From Quercus robur (Eukaryota; Streptophyta; Magnoliopsida; Fagales; Fagaceae), in contig NC_065538.1 of assembly GCF_932294415.1 (NCBI RefSeq), forward strand, positions 40,244,843 through 40,308,842: a DNA stretch of 64,000 nucleotides, written 5' to 3'. This document shows positions 11,968-23,387 of this stretch, in pieces (the first letter of the stretch is position 1; every line of letters starts with the position of its first letter). A program made the position numbers and the translations under genes. The notes beneath the pieces were generated by a model that worked only from the letters and a program-made list of their open reading frames with translations, had not been told where the DNA came from and ran no database searches.

Positions 11968-13144
11968 AATTATTCTTTTGTTCCATTTGAATCCTCCTTT
12001 ATTTTATTTTTTGAGAGAACCTTGAATCCCATTATTGGCTTTGCTTTTATTACACATAAGGAGGTCATCTACTTCTTCCATAGTGCATTTGCATAGGAGG
12101 ATTTGGGCATGTGAATTTGGATCTGAGTTAATAAAATGCCTTATTTAAATAGTTTAAAAAGATCTTGAATTTGGATTTGACAAAGTCCTTGAATTTAAAT
12201 TAATATCTAAAATCAATGGATTGGAAATCAACTCATTTTAAATTTATTGATTTAAAATCCAAATCCAAATCCAAATTTAAGTTTCTAAATGTAACCTTAA
12301 ACTTGTAGAAACTTGATACTGGAGGAATTTGATAATAGGTTTCAGTATTATGTGGGGAAAAAAAAGTTCAGTTTCCAATCAACCTATAAGAAACTTTTGG
12401 TCTTATGCATTTCATTTAATTCACACATTTTTTGTTTTAATATATGCTGGACACGCAATTATTGATACTTAAATCAGGGACTTTTATCAAAATGTTATTC
12501 CTCCTTTAGGCTGCAAGTGGATTATTCTCATCGAATATGCTTTTAAGTTATTTAAGTAATAAAAAACCAATAATAACAATCCCCCTTACATGAAGATACG
12601 AAAGATCCGAGGTCTAGTGAATTAGTTAGTAGTCAGCATGTTATCTTTCATAAAGCAAATATTTATTTTGGCAATTAAAAAACTTATCCAAGGCTACTAA
12701 CGTAGCTATTGGATTTGGTAGAACAAACTACTTCATTGAAATAATCACACAGAAGATTCTAGTTCCGAGAAACTCTAGCTGAATCTCCACCTCCATTTCC
12801 TCGGACTTTTGTAATTGAATGTTTTACAAAGAACCTTTTGCTCATCTTGAACCAATATTAGACGCATGCTTAAGTTATGATCATGGTCAATGAGAGTAGC
12901 CAAATTAACTTCATCTTCATTCTTTTTCAAGTTTATTACCCTTGTTTGCAACCTTGCGTGCTTGGACATCTGAAAGTATTATTAGTACTAAATATACAAC
13001 TAGGGAAAAATATATTCCTCATTGGAAATTCCAAAATTAATTTCACATGTGGTGGTTTATTGATTTCGTCAATATAGAATAGATTAAGTAACAAGTTGAC
13101 AACAACATGCATGAACATTAAGAAAAGTCCTACATATTTTCTAT
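9986..13144. other. Upstream intergenic region of the PPO gene
   Basis: No convincing gene. Features: a block of about 65 bp around 10507-10570 ('tagatcaaattaat...') is repeated imperfectly at 11042-11110. An (AT)n tract lies at 11932-11963. A local inverted-type AT repeat built on 'aatttggatttg' and 'aaatccaaatccaaat' lies at 12110-12280. A splice-donor-like site after a pyrimidine-rich leader occurs near 10458, but no exon structure follows that can be supported. Confidence 0.5.
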
Positions 13145-13150
13145 TATAAA
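13145..13150 (+). promoter_or_regulatory. TATA box of the polyphenol oxidase gene
   Basis: TATAAA lies 39 bp upstream of the ATG at 13189. With the usual 25-35 bp spacing, the mRNA leader would be only about 10-20 nt. The start context is ACCCAATGGC. Confidence 0.6.
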
Positions 13151-13188
13151 ACCAAGACTCTTAAACACCTTCACACCAAAACCACCCA

Positions 13189-14982
13189 ATGGCTTCTCTC
13201 TCTCAACCACCCCTCACCAAGGCCTCTGGCATTCCTCCCCATTCCTCTCTCAGTCCATTCTTTCCCAGAAAAACCAATGTTTCAAAAGTTGGAAAGCAGA
13301 ACCATCACCTAAAGCTTGTTCCTAGAGTGGCATGCAAAGCCACAAAGGGTGACCAAAACTCCAAAGATGGACAAACTCCTCTAGGGAAATTTGAGAGGAG
13401 AGATGTACTCATTGGTCTAGGAGGCCTATATGGAGCTGCCAGTCTTTACAATGACCCTTTTGCCTTGGCGGCTCCAGTGACCGCCCCTGACCTAACAAAA
13501 TGTGGCAAGGCTGAGTTGCCTGCAGGAGCAAAACCAACCAATTGTTGCCCACCACCATCCACAAATATATTAGACTTTAAGCTACCTGCCCAAAACTCCC
13601 CCTTGCGTGTTAGACCTGCAGCTCATTTGGCTGACAAAGAATACATAGCCAAATATTCTAAAGCCATTGAGCTCATGAAAGCCTTGCCAGCCGATGACCC
13701 ACGTAGTTTCACACAACAAGCTAATGTTCACTGTGCCTATTGTGATGGGGCACACCACCAAGTCGGTTTCCCAAACCTTGAACTCCAAGTACACAGTTCA
13801 TGGCTCTTCTTTCCCTTCCATCGTTACTACTTGTACTTCTACGAAAAAATCTTGGGAAAATTAATTGGTGATCCCACCTTTGCGTTGCCATTCTGGAACT
13901 GGGATTCCCCTCCTGGAATGCAGTTGCCATCCATATTTGCTGACCCCAAATCACCACTCTATGATAGTCTACGCAATGCTAATCATCAGCCACCGACCCT
14001 ACTCGACCTTGATTACAATGGTACCGACGTGTCAACCACGAATCAAGACCAACTCTCTAGTAACCTCAACATCATGTATCGTCAAATGGTATCCAATGGC
14101 AAGAACGCTAAGCTATTCTTTGGTAGCGCTTATCGTGCTGGGGATGAGGCTGATCCAGGTGCTGGCGCAATTGAGAACATTCCTCATGGCCCTGTACACA
14201 TTTGGTGCGGTGACACAAGTCAGCCTAATTTGGAAGACATGGGCAACTTCTACTCTGCCGCTAGAGATCCAATCTTTTTCGCTCATCACTCCAATGTTGA
14301 TCGAATGTGGGCTGTATGGAAAACATTAGGAGGGAAACGAACAGATTACACGGACTCAGATTGGTTAAACGCTGAGTTTTTGTTCTATGATGAAAATGCA
14401 CAGCCAGTTCGTGTTAAGGTTAAGGATTGCCTCGAGACTACTAACCTGGGATATGTTTATCAAGATGTGGATATTCCATGGTTACAATCTAAGCCAACCC
14501 CACGTAAATCAAAGCTCAAGAAAGTAGCTAAGTTCTTTCATCTAGGACATAAGGATGTAGCACTTGCTGCTGAAACATCGGCAATTAAGTTTCCAATTGT
14601 TTTGGACTCGGTGATAAGTACTGTGGTGCCTAGACCCAAGAAATCGAGGAGTAAAAAAGCAAAGGAAGATGAGGAGGAAGTGTTGGTGATTGAAGAGATT
14701 GAGTTTGATAGAGATGTGGCCGTGAAGTTTGACGTTTATATCAATGATGAGGACGACTCACCTAGTGGACCAGACAAGACCGAGTTTGCAGGGAGCTTTG
14801 TGAACGTGCCACATAAACACAAGCATAGGAAGAAGATGAACACTAGCTTGACACTAGGGATCACTGACTTGTTGGAGGACTTGGAAGCTGAAGATGATGA
14901 CACTGTGATTGTGACCTTGGTGCCAAGGTATGGGAAAGGGCTTGCCACCATCGGTGGAATCAAGATTGATCATCTTTCTTGA
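13189..14982 (+). CDS. PPO: Polyphenol oxidase (catechol oxidase/tyrosinase family), chloroplast lumen precursor
   Basis: Intact 597-codon intronless gene. The enzyme oxidises o-diphenols to o-quinones with O2 through a type-3 dicopper centre. Residues 1-70 are a Ser/Lys-rich stromal targeting region; a twin-Arg motif (R70-R71) followed by a hydrophobic stretch and Ala-Leu-Ala-Ala-Pro (92-96) indicates Tat-type import into the thylakoid lumen. CuA ligands are H181, H202 and H211; CuB ligands are H333, H337 and H367. C185 is placed for the Cys-His thioether with H202, and C105, C119, C120 and C182 for the two disulfides. F354 matches the gate Phe and E329 the conserved Glu of sweet potato catechol oxidase. 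Asp-Trp-Leu (391-393) marks the PPO1_DWL domain and Lys-Phe-Asp-Val (513-516) the PPO1_KFDV domain. A Lys/Glu-rich linker (about 436-500) would be the region cleaved to activate the latent enzyme. Length is normal. Whether the substrate is a mono- or diphenol cannot be told. Confidence 0.97.
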   Translation: MASLSQPPLTKASGIPPHSSLSPFFPRKTNVSKVGKQNHHLKLVPRVACKATKGDQNSKDGQTPLGKFERRDVLIGLGGLYGAASLYNDPFALAAPVTAPDLTKCGKAELPAGAKPTNCCPPPSTNILDFKLPAQNSPLRVRPAAHLADKEYIAKYSKAIELMKALPADDPRSFTQQANVHCAYCDGAHHQVGFPNLELQVHSSWLFFPFHRYYLYFYEKILGKLIGDPTFALPFWNWDSPPGMQLPSIFADPKSPLYDSLRNANHQPPTLLDLDYNGTDVSTTNQDQLSSNLNIMYRQMVSNGKNAKLFFGSAYRAGDEADPGAGAIENIPHGPVHIWCGDTSQPNLEDMGNFYSAARDPIFFAHHSNVDRMWAVWKTLGGKRTDYTDSDWLNAEFLFYDENAQPVRVKVKDCLETTNLGYVYQDVDIPWLQSKPTPRKSKLKKVAKFFHLGHKDVALAAETSAIKFPIVLDSVISTVVPRPKKSRSKKAKEDEEEVLVIEEIEFDRDVAVKFDVYINDEDDSPSGPDKTEFAGSFVNVPHKHKHRKKMNTSLTLGITDLLEDLEAEDDDTVIVTLVPRYGKGLATIGGIKIDHLS

Positions 14983-15032
14983 GCTTGAAATTTGAACAAT
15001 AATTGTTGTGTTCTTTCTTTTGCCACTGTCCT

Positions 15033-15114
15033 TTTTGGTGAATAAACATCAATTTTCATTAAGCAAAAGAGAATTACGAGTGTAACAGACAAATCCAAAA
15101 CTCCATAAAAGCCA
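15033..15114 (-). mobile_element. Short LINE-like 3' scrap in the PPO 3' region, with 18-bp target duplication
   Basis: This 82-bp insert is bounded by TTCTTTTGCCACTGTCCT (15015-15032) and TTCTTTTGCCATTATCCT (15115-15132). They form an 18-bp direct repeat with two mismatches, both transitions. On the minus strand the insert ends in '...tttattcaccaaaa', resembling the 3' end of plant L1-type LINEs. The duplication is direct evidence of insertion; the LINE assignment is inferred. Confidence 0.6.
15041..15046 (+). terminator. Candidate poly(A) signal of the PPO gene
   Basis: AATAAA lies 59 bp past the PPO stop codon and inside the LINE-like insert. If it is used, the transposon scrap supplies the signal. 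Plant poly(A) signals are loose, so this is only a candidate. Confidence 0.4.
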
Positions 15115-15132
15115 TTCTTTTGCCATTATCCT

Positions 15133-17450
15133 GACATAACGATCTTCTCTACTTTTTCTTTTTAAATTCTTTCCCATTTGATACGGAGCAATTGGGATTT
15201 TTTTTCTTTAATATTAATTTTATTTTTGTCCTTACTATATTGTGCTTTCTTTAATTTGTTGATAAGTTGATCAGATGTATAAAATACACAAGGTGTCACG
15301 CATGGGGTGGCACGTTTGAAGCGCACTCATTTAGTAGTTTATTCATCTAATATATATATATATCCATCCATATCCATCCATCCATATATTACTAAAACCT
15401 AAAGCGTAGCATTTAATGTTGCTACGCTCCAGTTGAGCCACCTCATCTTTTTTTTTTTTTTTTAATCCTTTTTTCCTTTATGATTTCTCTCTATTTAAAA
15501 AAAATAAAAAAATTTAAATATAGATCATGGGCAAACATGTTGATGCACTCTATTAAGATGACTATTCATCTACTTCTCAAAAAAAAAATATATATATATA
15601 TATATATATGATTATTCATCTTCTACTAATCTACTACATATACTAAATTATCTCAATTGTTATCCATACAACATGAGTTATTATCTTCAGTTATGACTAT
15701 TCACATCCTTCCATCCAAAATTGGAATTTGGAAGCAAAACGGTTTCTTTGTAACGTAAATGCAAAGTTAGAGTCTTCTATCCAAATCACCCTTCCACTTT
15801 CAATAGCTAATCCGAATCTTATATATTCTGCCTGTAAGTTCTCTCTCTCCATCTCCACTTTAGTTCTTCTTTTCCCCCAAATTTCTGTACTTAGCCAATG
15901 CGCAGTGAATATGCAAAACAAAGGTGTGCAAACTATCAAGAATTTAATTCAACTTTTGATTATTGCTTACAATCGCAGAGGAATTTATCGATTTTTTATT
16001 GAAATTTTGGGTAATCAATTTCTTTTACATATCACTGTTGATTTTTGTTTAGGTGTGTTTCATAATGTTGAATTATCACTATATTTGTATCGCAACTTCT
16101 GATGACTTTTTGAATGGTTATTATATGCTAATTTGCTCACAATGTGCATGATGTTATATTTCTAGAAGGTAGCCAACGCCAACCAATCAATGTAACTCAC
16201 TTTTTTAAAAAAAATAATAATAATAATTATTCTGTGTTTTTTCATTTAGTCACAATACAAACTGTTTTTTTACCAACCATTGGCACTGGCACCCCTATCT
16301 ATGTGTTTAACAATATTCATGAACTCTTCTTTTGGCTATGTATTTTGACTTATTTTCTTTACATATACGAATTTTGGTATGTAAAAAATGCGTGCCTTTA
16401 TTATTTTCGAGGTATCTCTCTCTCTTTGTCTCTCTCATTACATTTTTCTTATGTGTATCATGTTTGTATTTATCTAACTATATATATATATATATATATA
16501 TAATCTTTTGATGCTTTTTTTTTCCCTGCCCTTAAGGTTGGCCATTATAACAAATAGATTTCATACTAAACAAAAACTCAATTATGTTGTCATCATTTTT
16601 GTTTTTTTTTTTTTAATTTTTAAGGGATATTGAAAGAGAATAAAAGTGACTTTTAGAGTTGCTTGGAGTTCCAATCTTTCTAGATAGACATAAAAGTTTG
16701 AACTATTTTATACAAAAATTATTGTGTATATATGTCAATTTTTCTCAACATAAAACTTATCTAGTTGGCATATTTTGTCTATGAAAGTCAAATAGAATCA
16801 CTTGGCATTTCTTTAATGGCGGAATTGTCTCCCTCTAAAGACTCATATCTTAATGAATTTGACAGCTCAACTTAGTAAGCTTTTATTTTCTCTCTTTCTT
16901 ACGCTATTTTCACAATTCAATATTTTATTACAATCAGCAGATAAAAAATATCTAGATTGTTATTTTGATTGTTTGGTCTCTTTGTGTTAATGGATTCTCA
17001 TAATTTTGATCATATTTTATTCAATAGGTAATCAATTAGGGTTAGGAATTATTTTATGTAATGGGATTGTAATTATGGGTTGCTTGGATTAAAAAAATTC
17101 CTTTTGGAATTTTTTCTTGCAATGTGTCTTCAAGCAACTTGATACACGGTTCTCATGCCCAATAAAGACTAAAGTGTTTTTGTAGTCGTTTAGAATGAAA
17201 AAATATCAGTATATTTTGTGGGAGATATTTTTGGAACATTAAATTGACTTGATTCTTTTAACATTCATTTAGTGATAATCAAACCATAAATTGTTAGATT
17301 TTTTTAGAACTCTAAAGTTTTATACGTAACTTCTTTTCTTAGAAACATTTTATATGTAACTTATTGTATAGAAAATGATATTTGGATTTTTTTTTTCTTT
17401 AAGTAGTGAAATTGAAGCAAACATGTTCAATAGACTTTGTTTGTTGTTTG
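15133..17450. other. AT-rich non-coding region downstream of PPO
   Basis: No gene is supported. It contains (AT)n tracts near 15590-15609 and 16480-16502, CATC-type short repeats at 15362-15386, and a perfect 9-bp stem inverted repeat AGCGTAGCA...TGCTACGCT at 15403-15428. From about 15381 it is probably the 5' part of a Helitron. Confidence 0.5.
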
Positions 17451-17464
17451 AGGACATAGAATGT

Positions 17465-17588
17465 GGCCAAAGGCCTTGTAGCTGAATTGACATCTCCCTA
17501 TTCACAAAATGCTTAGGGGTCTAGGGAGGAAAGGATTCGAACTGCAGGGTTAGCAACATGTTGTAATTATCTCTCAAAAAAAAAAAAA
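17465..17588 (+). mobile_element. tRNA-derived SINE with 14-bp target duplication
   Basis: Box-A-like TTGTAGCTGAATTG (17476-17489), box-B-like GGATTCGAACTGC (17533-17545) and a poly(A) tail ending at about 17588. It is flanked by AGGACATAGAATGT (17451-17464) and AGGACTTAGAATGT (17589-17602), one mismatch in 14. Confidence 0.8.
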
Positions 17589-17602
17589 AGGACTTAGAAT
17601 GT

Positions 17603-20126
17603 TGTTTAGTTGGGACATATTCCAACTCTATAAATGTGTAATAATCATTGCTTTGATTTATACAAATTTCTATAATTTTGATAATATATATTTTTCACCT
17701 CTACAATTTTTTTTTTTTTTTTTTTTTACATTCATTTGTGTGATTATGGTTGGTAATAATTTCTATGCAATATATAGTCTTATTAATTGAATTTTCACTT
17801 TAACATTGTCCTATGTTAGTCATTATCCTTTGTAAGTGAGCTATGTTTGGATGATAAGGTGTCAAGGTGTTATGTGTCATATTTGGATTGACATATGGCA
17901 AATTTCAACAATTAATTGTTGAAATTTGAAAATTTTCTTTACAATTCAGAATAAATGTAAGTAAATAAGAATCAAATGATTATTTTTGGAATTTACTCAT
18001 GTTAATATCTTTTCAAAAATATACTTAACTTTTCATCTAATTATTTGAAATTTATTAAAAGAATCTTAAATTTCTAGAAATTGCATTTGACAATGCAAAA
18101 ATTCACCAAGATAAAATCTTTAACTAATGAAGGATTAAAATATATTTAAGTTTCAAGACTTGCATTTCTTAATTTTAGAATGAATGTTTAAGGGTTGTGT
18201 TCTTTGAAAAGATATGGATAAAAGGTGGGCTTATTAAACTAAATATCTAATAATAAATATTCAGATTACAAACGTTTCTATATATTAGATACAACTGTTT
18301 GACTATTCAGCCACCCAAATTGATTTCAACTTTTCATTTTCTTCTTTCGAATTTCAAGTAATTATTAAAATTGAATAGGTAATTATCTTTTTAGTGGATA
18401 CAATTAAAATTTCAAGCATAATCTACAACCCAAAGATGAGTTTTGTGTCTCTTCATTTATCTTCAGTTACAATGTTTCCTCTTCCAAATTTTCAGTTTTC
18501 ACAACTGTATTTCTCTCTCACTCACACATCAATCATTTTTTTTTTAAGCTTTACAATATATCTACCAATGTACATTCTAGATACGATCACCCCATCATTT
18601 ACAACAAAAAAATTAGTTCATTACTATTTGTTCTCCACATTTTTCAATCAAGCTTTAGTTTTTACCATTTTGAGAAGACATCAATTGTTTTTGCCAGAGA
18701 TTTTCAAAGTTAAGTCAGTAATAGGATGACCATTGAGGTGAACAAAACGCCCAAATAGAAATGAACTTTTTTTTTCCCTTTCTTTTTAGTATTCTTACAT
18801 TTAGTCTATGTGAAGTGATTTTGCTGTTTTCCTTCCCAAATTTTTTAATGATATTGACTTTTGTTACTCTTAATTGCAATATTAGTTAATCTGAGTTTTT
18901 TTGGTAAGTTTTTACTTTGCTTAGTTGATCATCTTTGAGGAAAATATCAAAAAAAGAATAAGACAAAATATAATTTACTCTAAAGCATCATTATGCTATT
19001 AATGTTTTTATGTATGGATACTTGAGGAACTTGTGATTAATTCTTTTTTGGAATTCCAATTATTCTTTTGTCTAGCCTTCTAGATTAATTTTTAGGGGTG
19101 CAAATGATAGCCTAGAGGTAAATACATTCTTTGTGGTGTCCCATATTTGTGGTTTAAACCCCACCATCCCCCCTCCACCACTATCTACCTATGAAAAAAA
19201 AGAAAAGAAGGTTAGTGTTTGTGTTAGTTTGAATAAAATTTTATGTCCCATTATTTGCATAAATCTTTCATATATGCAATGCTTAATTCATATAACATTT
19301 TTGAATTAATCTTTTGTCCCCCCCGCCCCCCTCCCCACTTTGGTCTCTTTGTGATTTTGAAATTGCACAAATTCTGTTACATAGAACTAGATTAAGCTTA
19401 TGTTGTGGTAACAACAGAAACAATGCCTAAGGTGCCCCCACTTTTGACAAATTAATCATTACACCACATAAACTTCTCAATAGGATTGATTTCTATGATG
19501 AAGTCATTGGTACTTGTAATGCAAGCCTTAATGGAGAGGGAACTTTTAAATTCCATAAGCACGTACAACATATGGAACAAGAAAATGAACTTATTTGTAC
19601 AAAGTTTTGAATAATAGTTTTTGAATAGTTTTGTATAACTACTCTATAATTGTCGTAGTTTAAATTTGTCAATGTCACCTTCATTTGGAAGAGAAACCAT
19701 GAAAAACAAAGAGCAAACTAACATAGTTGATAGTGATTAAAAATTATTTGATTAATTCCTCTTGGTTGAATGTGTACACTCCTTATAAAAAATATCTTAA
19801 TATCATTAAGCTGAAGGTAGTCTACTATTTTATCATTTTGCCAAATTTTTGTATTAAAGTTATAGATTCTATCTTCTAATAGACGTTTGTGTTGGATAAT
19901 TTATGTATCTATAATTGGTTATTCAAACTAAGAATTCCCCGTCATATGTTACTCTCTAAAGATCTTATTAGCTATGTAGATGTTACTTTTGGATTAATGA
20001 GACAAGATCAACAAAACATGACTTTTATATAATTATATCTAGACGATACTGCAATGTTATGATGGATAGGTTGGTCTTATTTTACTATATAATCTAAGTA
20101 ATCATATGGTTTATGAATTTGAAGAG
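17603..20126. other. AT-rich non-coding region
   Basis: No gene is seen. The open stretches (for example 18394-18729) are low-complexity Phe/Ile/Leu translations of AT-rich DNA with no recognisable domain. A SINE-like unit lies at 19097-19206. Confidence 0.5.
19097..19206 (+). mobile_element. SINE-like element
   Basis: Box-A-like GATAGCCTAGAG (19106-19117), box-B-like GGTTTAAACCCC (19151-19162), a C-rich body and an A-rich tail from about 19193. The layout is that of plant Au-type SINEs. No convincing target duplication was found, so confidence is moderate. Confidence 0.45.
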
Positions 20127-20131
20127 TTATA

Positions 20132-21068
20132 TGTTACTTTTTAGACCCCTTAAACAAATTGATTAAACCTAGGTAATTAGCCAAGTTGTTACTTAGTCCA
20201 ATTAAACAAGTCTAGGTTATCACAATAATAAAGATCAAATCATGCATAGCAGCGGAAAATAAATAAGACAATGATATGATCACCCAGGAAAACCAAACCG
20301 GTAAAAAACCTGGGGAGGATTTAACCTAGCTATCCTCAAGGTAAAAAGCAAATCCACTAGAAAGAATCGAAGTTCATACAAAATGACTTACAAGCACCCC
20401 CGCTTGACTTCCTAATGCTACCAACCAGTAGAACTTACTGACACGACCACGTGCAAGCCCCGAATCCACGGACTCCTCCTTTCTTTGGCCTTTGCAAAAC
20501 ACAAACACCCCCGTTTGTGACTTTGAGATCCCACTCAAAGGTTTAGCAACACAAACACTCCTGTTTGTGACTCCAAGACCACCCTTGAAGGTTTAGATCA
20601 TCAACACCTTTGATGACAAGAGAAGGCAACAACTTCTACAATACCGGATCTTGAGATTCTTCAAGGAATAGCACCGGTAGAAAACATAAGAGAGCTTTTT
20701 AGGAACAAAACCCTAAATACAAAAGAGGCACACTTTTTTCTCTCTAAAAAGCCACACAAAAACGTGCTTAGGGTTTCCTTTATATACTGGGAGAAGTAGA
20801 TTAGAAACCCTAATCCTAAATGGGCTTGAACTGCTATTTGGGTTTAATTAAAATTCTGCAAATACGACTTTCGATCGGTCGAGCCTATCTTTCGATCGGT
20901 CGAGCCAAACAGATTATGAAATCTTCTTTCTGTAGCTTGTATGTTCTTGAATCTTGACTTGAATCACCTTGAGCATTGTCTAATCAAACCTATAGACTCT
21001 TAGATCTATATCTAGACAAGTTTATGTTCACGATTTGCCAATTGTTCTAAAACATTTAGAACTTAACA
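20132..21068 (-). repeat. 3' LTR of element C
   Basis: 937 bp; on the minus strand it starts TGTTAAG and ends in TAACA. Its U3 has two tandem copies of CTTTCGATCGGTCGAGCC (20869-20906), where the other LTR has one shorter copy. On the minus strand these lie about 85-120 bp upstream of a TATATAAA box (20779-20786). Confidence 0.85.
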
Positions 21069-23387
21069 AACTCCCCATTTGGCAATTTGTGACAAAACTT
21101 TCATGCAAAATGAAATGCTCAAATACAAGAACAGCCCAATACAATAAAATGCCCAATTACATCACAAATCCCAATCTAAGACTCCTAACCTAGAAGTTGT
21201 AAGAAGAGGTAGAAGGTCTTGATCAGAATGCACCTGTCTTTCATGAAACATTCAACAAACACATCACCGCATGTGTGGAAAGAAAGACATATAAACAATA
21301 ATATGAAATAGAATAAAAAAAAAAAAGTAAACTAACTCTCCCCCTAAGTTAGATACATCAAAAAGTTTTTTTATATTCTCCCCCTAAACAAAACAAACAG
21401 CTCATTTATGTCTCCCCCTTTTTGTCACGTATTGACAAAGTCTACCTAATCAGAAGGTAGACAGAAAACATACGCAACAGAGTAAGAGAAAATAGAGACA
21501 ACTCCCCCTATGAAGAGCAACAACTCCCCCTAAGAACCACAAAGGAAAAAAAAAATTCTCCACCTATAAAAATAAGAAAAATAAAACAAGTTTTGGGAAA
21601 AACAGTTTTGGGGAAAAATAAAGGGGGTGGGGATAAATAAAAAGACACAAACTAAGTTTTTAAAAAAAACTAAGTTGAGGATACACATGAAGAAAAAATA
21701 TTCTCTCTTTCAATAAAATGTAAACATGGCACTATGTGACCCATAAACAGTTGCATGAGTAGAGAAAATATTTGCACATTGATTATCCATCATATCTCTT
21801 AAGAAAAATATTTTTTACAGTTCACACATAAAAAAGGCATATACTAGAAAGTACATAGCTAAAAAATTAATCAATCAATTTTTTGATCAAGTTGAGTACC
21901 CAATGTAGCAAAGTGTATGCATATTATGTGTAAAAACAATGAGAGATATGACTGCAAAACTGCAAGATAGATACAAAAACAATGCAATACATGTGAATCC
22001 TAAACATAAATGATGCATGGAAAAATCAAATTTTTGAAAAACATAGCAATTTAATGCAGAAACTCCTCAAAGCACAATATTTCATGAATGAAATGCATGA
22101 GTATGAGATTAAAAGTTTTTCAAAAACACATGAATTCAACCACGATCTTCCAAAAACAAGTTTTTCAACCAATTTGTCTCCAAAACTCAAACATTAAGCA
22201 CATTTTGCATCAAAATCAAGGAACTTTAATCTTGGATGGCCACAACAAGATCATACACAATATAATGTACCAAGTTTAGCAAAGAGTAACTTGTGTAGTG
22301 TGTGCAACTAGCAAAAACTTGAAATACATGTGAGATGATATGTGAATAACAATCAATCACAAAGTCTACAAAATTTATCACATAGAATTTAAAAGAGACT
22401 ATCACCTAAAGAGTTACATCATATAACTCCCACATCTCCTAGATCATAAGCTTGCAATCATGTAAGTTTCTTGAATTTATGCCTCATAATATACACACCA
22501 ATTTTAAGTCATGTGATTTTGGCATCAAGCCTAATAGTACACACCAATTTTAAGTATTAAGCAATTTAAACCGAGGCTTCACCTTATGTTCTTTTTGTGC
22601 ATGTGCTACACTTTCTCGAGCACAAAATCTTATGATATGCACTAAGGTGTTCATGATTGGCTAGTGAACAGTGGTGAGATGGTTATTTATGCCTTTCTCA
22701 AAAGGATTAAGTCCGACAGTCAAATAACATGTGACTTCAAGATTAAGACAAAGTGATAAACACCATAAACATCTTTCCCACACAACATGCACTACAAAGT
22801 TTCAACTAGTAAAGTGCAATAAGTAAGCTCATCAAGGCTAAACAAGGTACATAAACTTGTTATGTAAAGATAATATGGCAAATCCTTGATTATAAATCCA
22901 AGATGTGAAATGCAAAATACAAAACTCTTTTCGGTTTTAAAAAATTTATGACCAAAAACAAAAAAGCACATATTATGCTAAATGAACAATGCAAATGTAA
23001 TGCATGACAGTGCTTAACTAAGCTATAGAGGGTACCCAAACAAGAAATATCAATTTCTTAATTAACCCATGAGTACATTTACAAACTAGTACATACTCAC
23101 ACAAAATTAGAAATAGCTTAGCACTTATAGAACACATACTATTCAAATTTCTCCACAATGTCAAGCATGTTCTAAATCAAGAGAGATATCATAATTCATG
23201 TAATCCTCAAGAAAAATAAAACAAGACTCAAAAAAATATTTTTGTCTTTTTGAAAATTTTTCAATGTTTTTGGATTTTTTTTTTTTTTAAGAAAAAAAAC
23301 AACCTAAAAAACAAAACAACCAAAAACAGAATCAAGACATGTCCACAAACAATTAAAAGAATTAAATTAGGGACAAGTTAGCAACAC
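21069..23387 (-). other. Non-coding spacer of element C with multiple polypurine tracts
   Basis: No gene. The tract next to the 3' LTR reads AAATGGGGAGTT on the minus strand (21069-21080). Five further AGGGGGAG-type tracts follow within about 450 bp (seen as CTCCCCCT on the plus strand at about 21335, 21378, 21410, 21502 and 21526). A block near 22380-22445 and another near 22660-22712 match element A's spacer (about 735-800 and 470-520), showing common descent. Confidence 0.65.

Noticed and set aside
13865..14329. 154-codon open frame on the plus strand
   Set aside because: It is an out-of-frame shadow within the PPO gene.
17465..17588. Possible tRNA gene because of A- and B-box sequences
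   Set aside because: No cloverleaf can be formed and there is a poly(A) tail with target duplication, so it is a SINE.
18394..18729. 111-codon open frame
   Set aside because: Hydrophobic translation of AT-rich DNA without motif, promoter or splice evidence.
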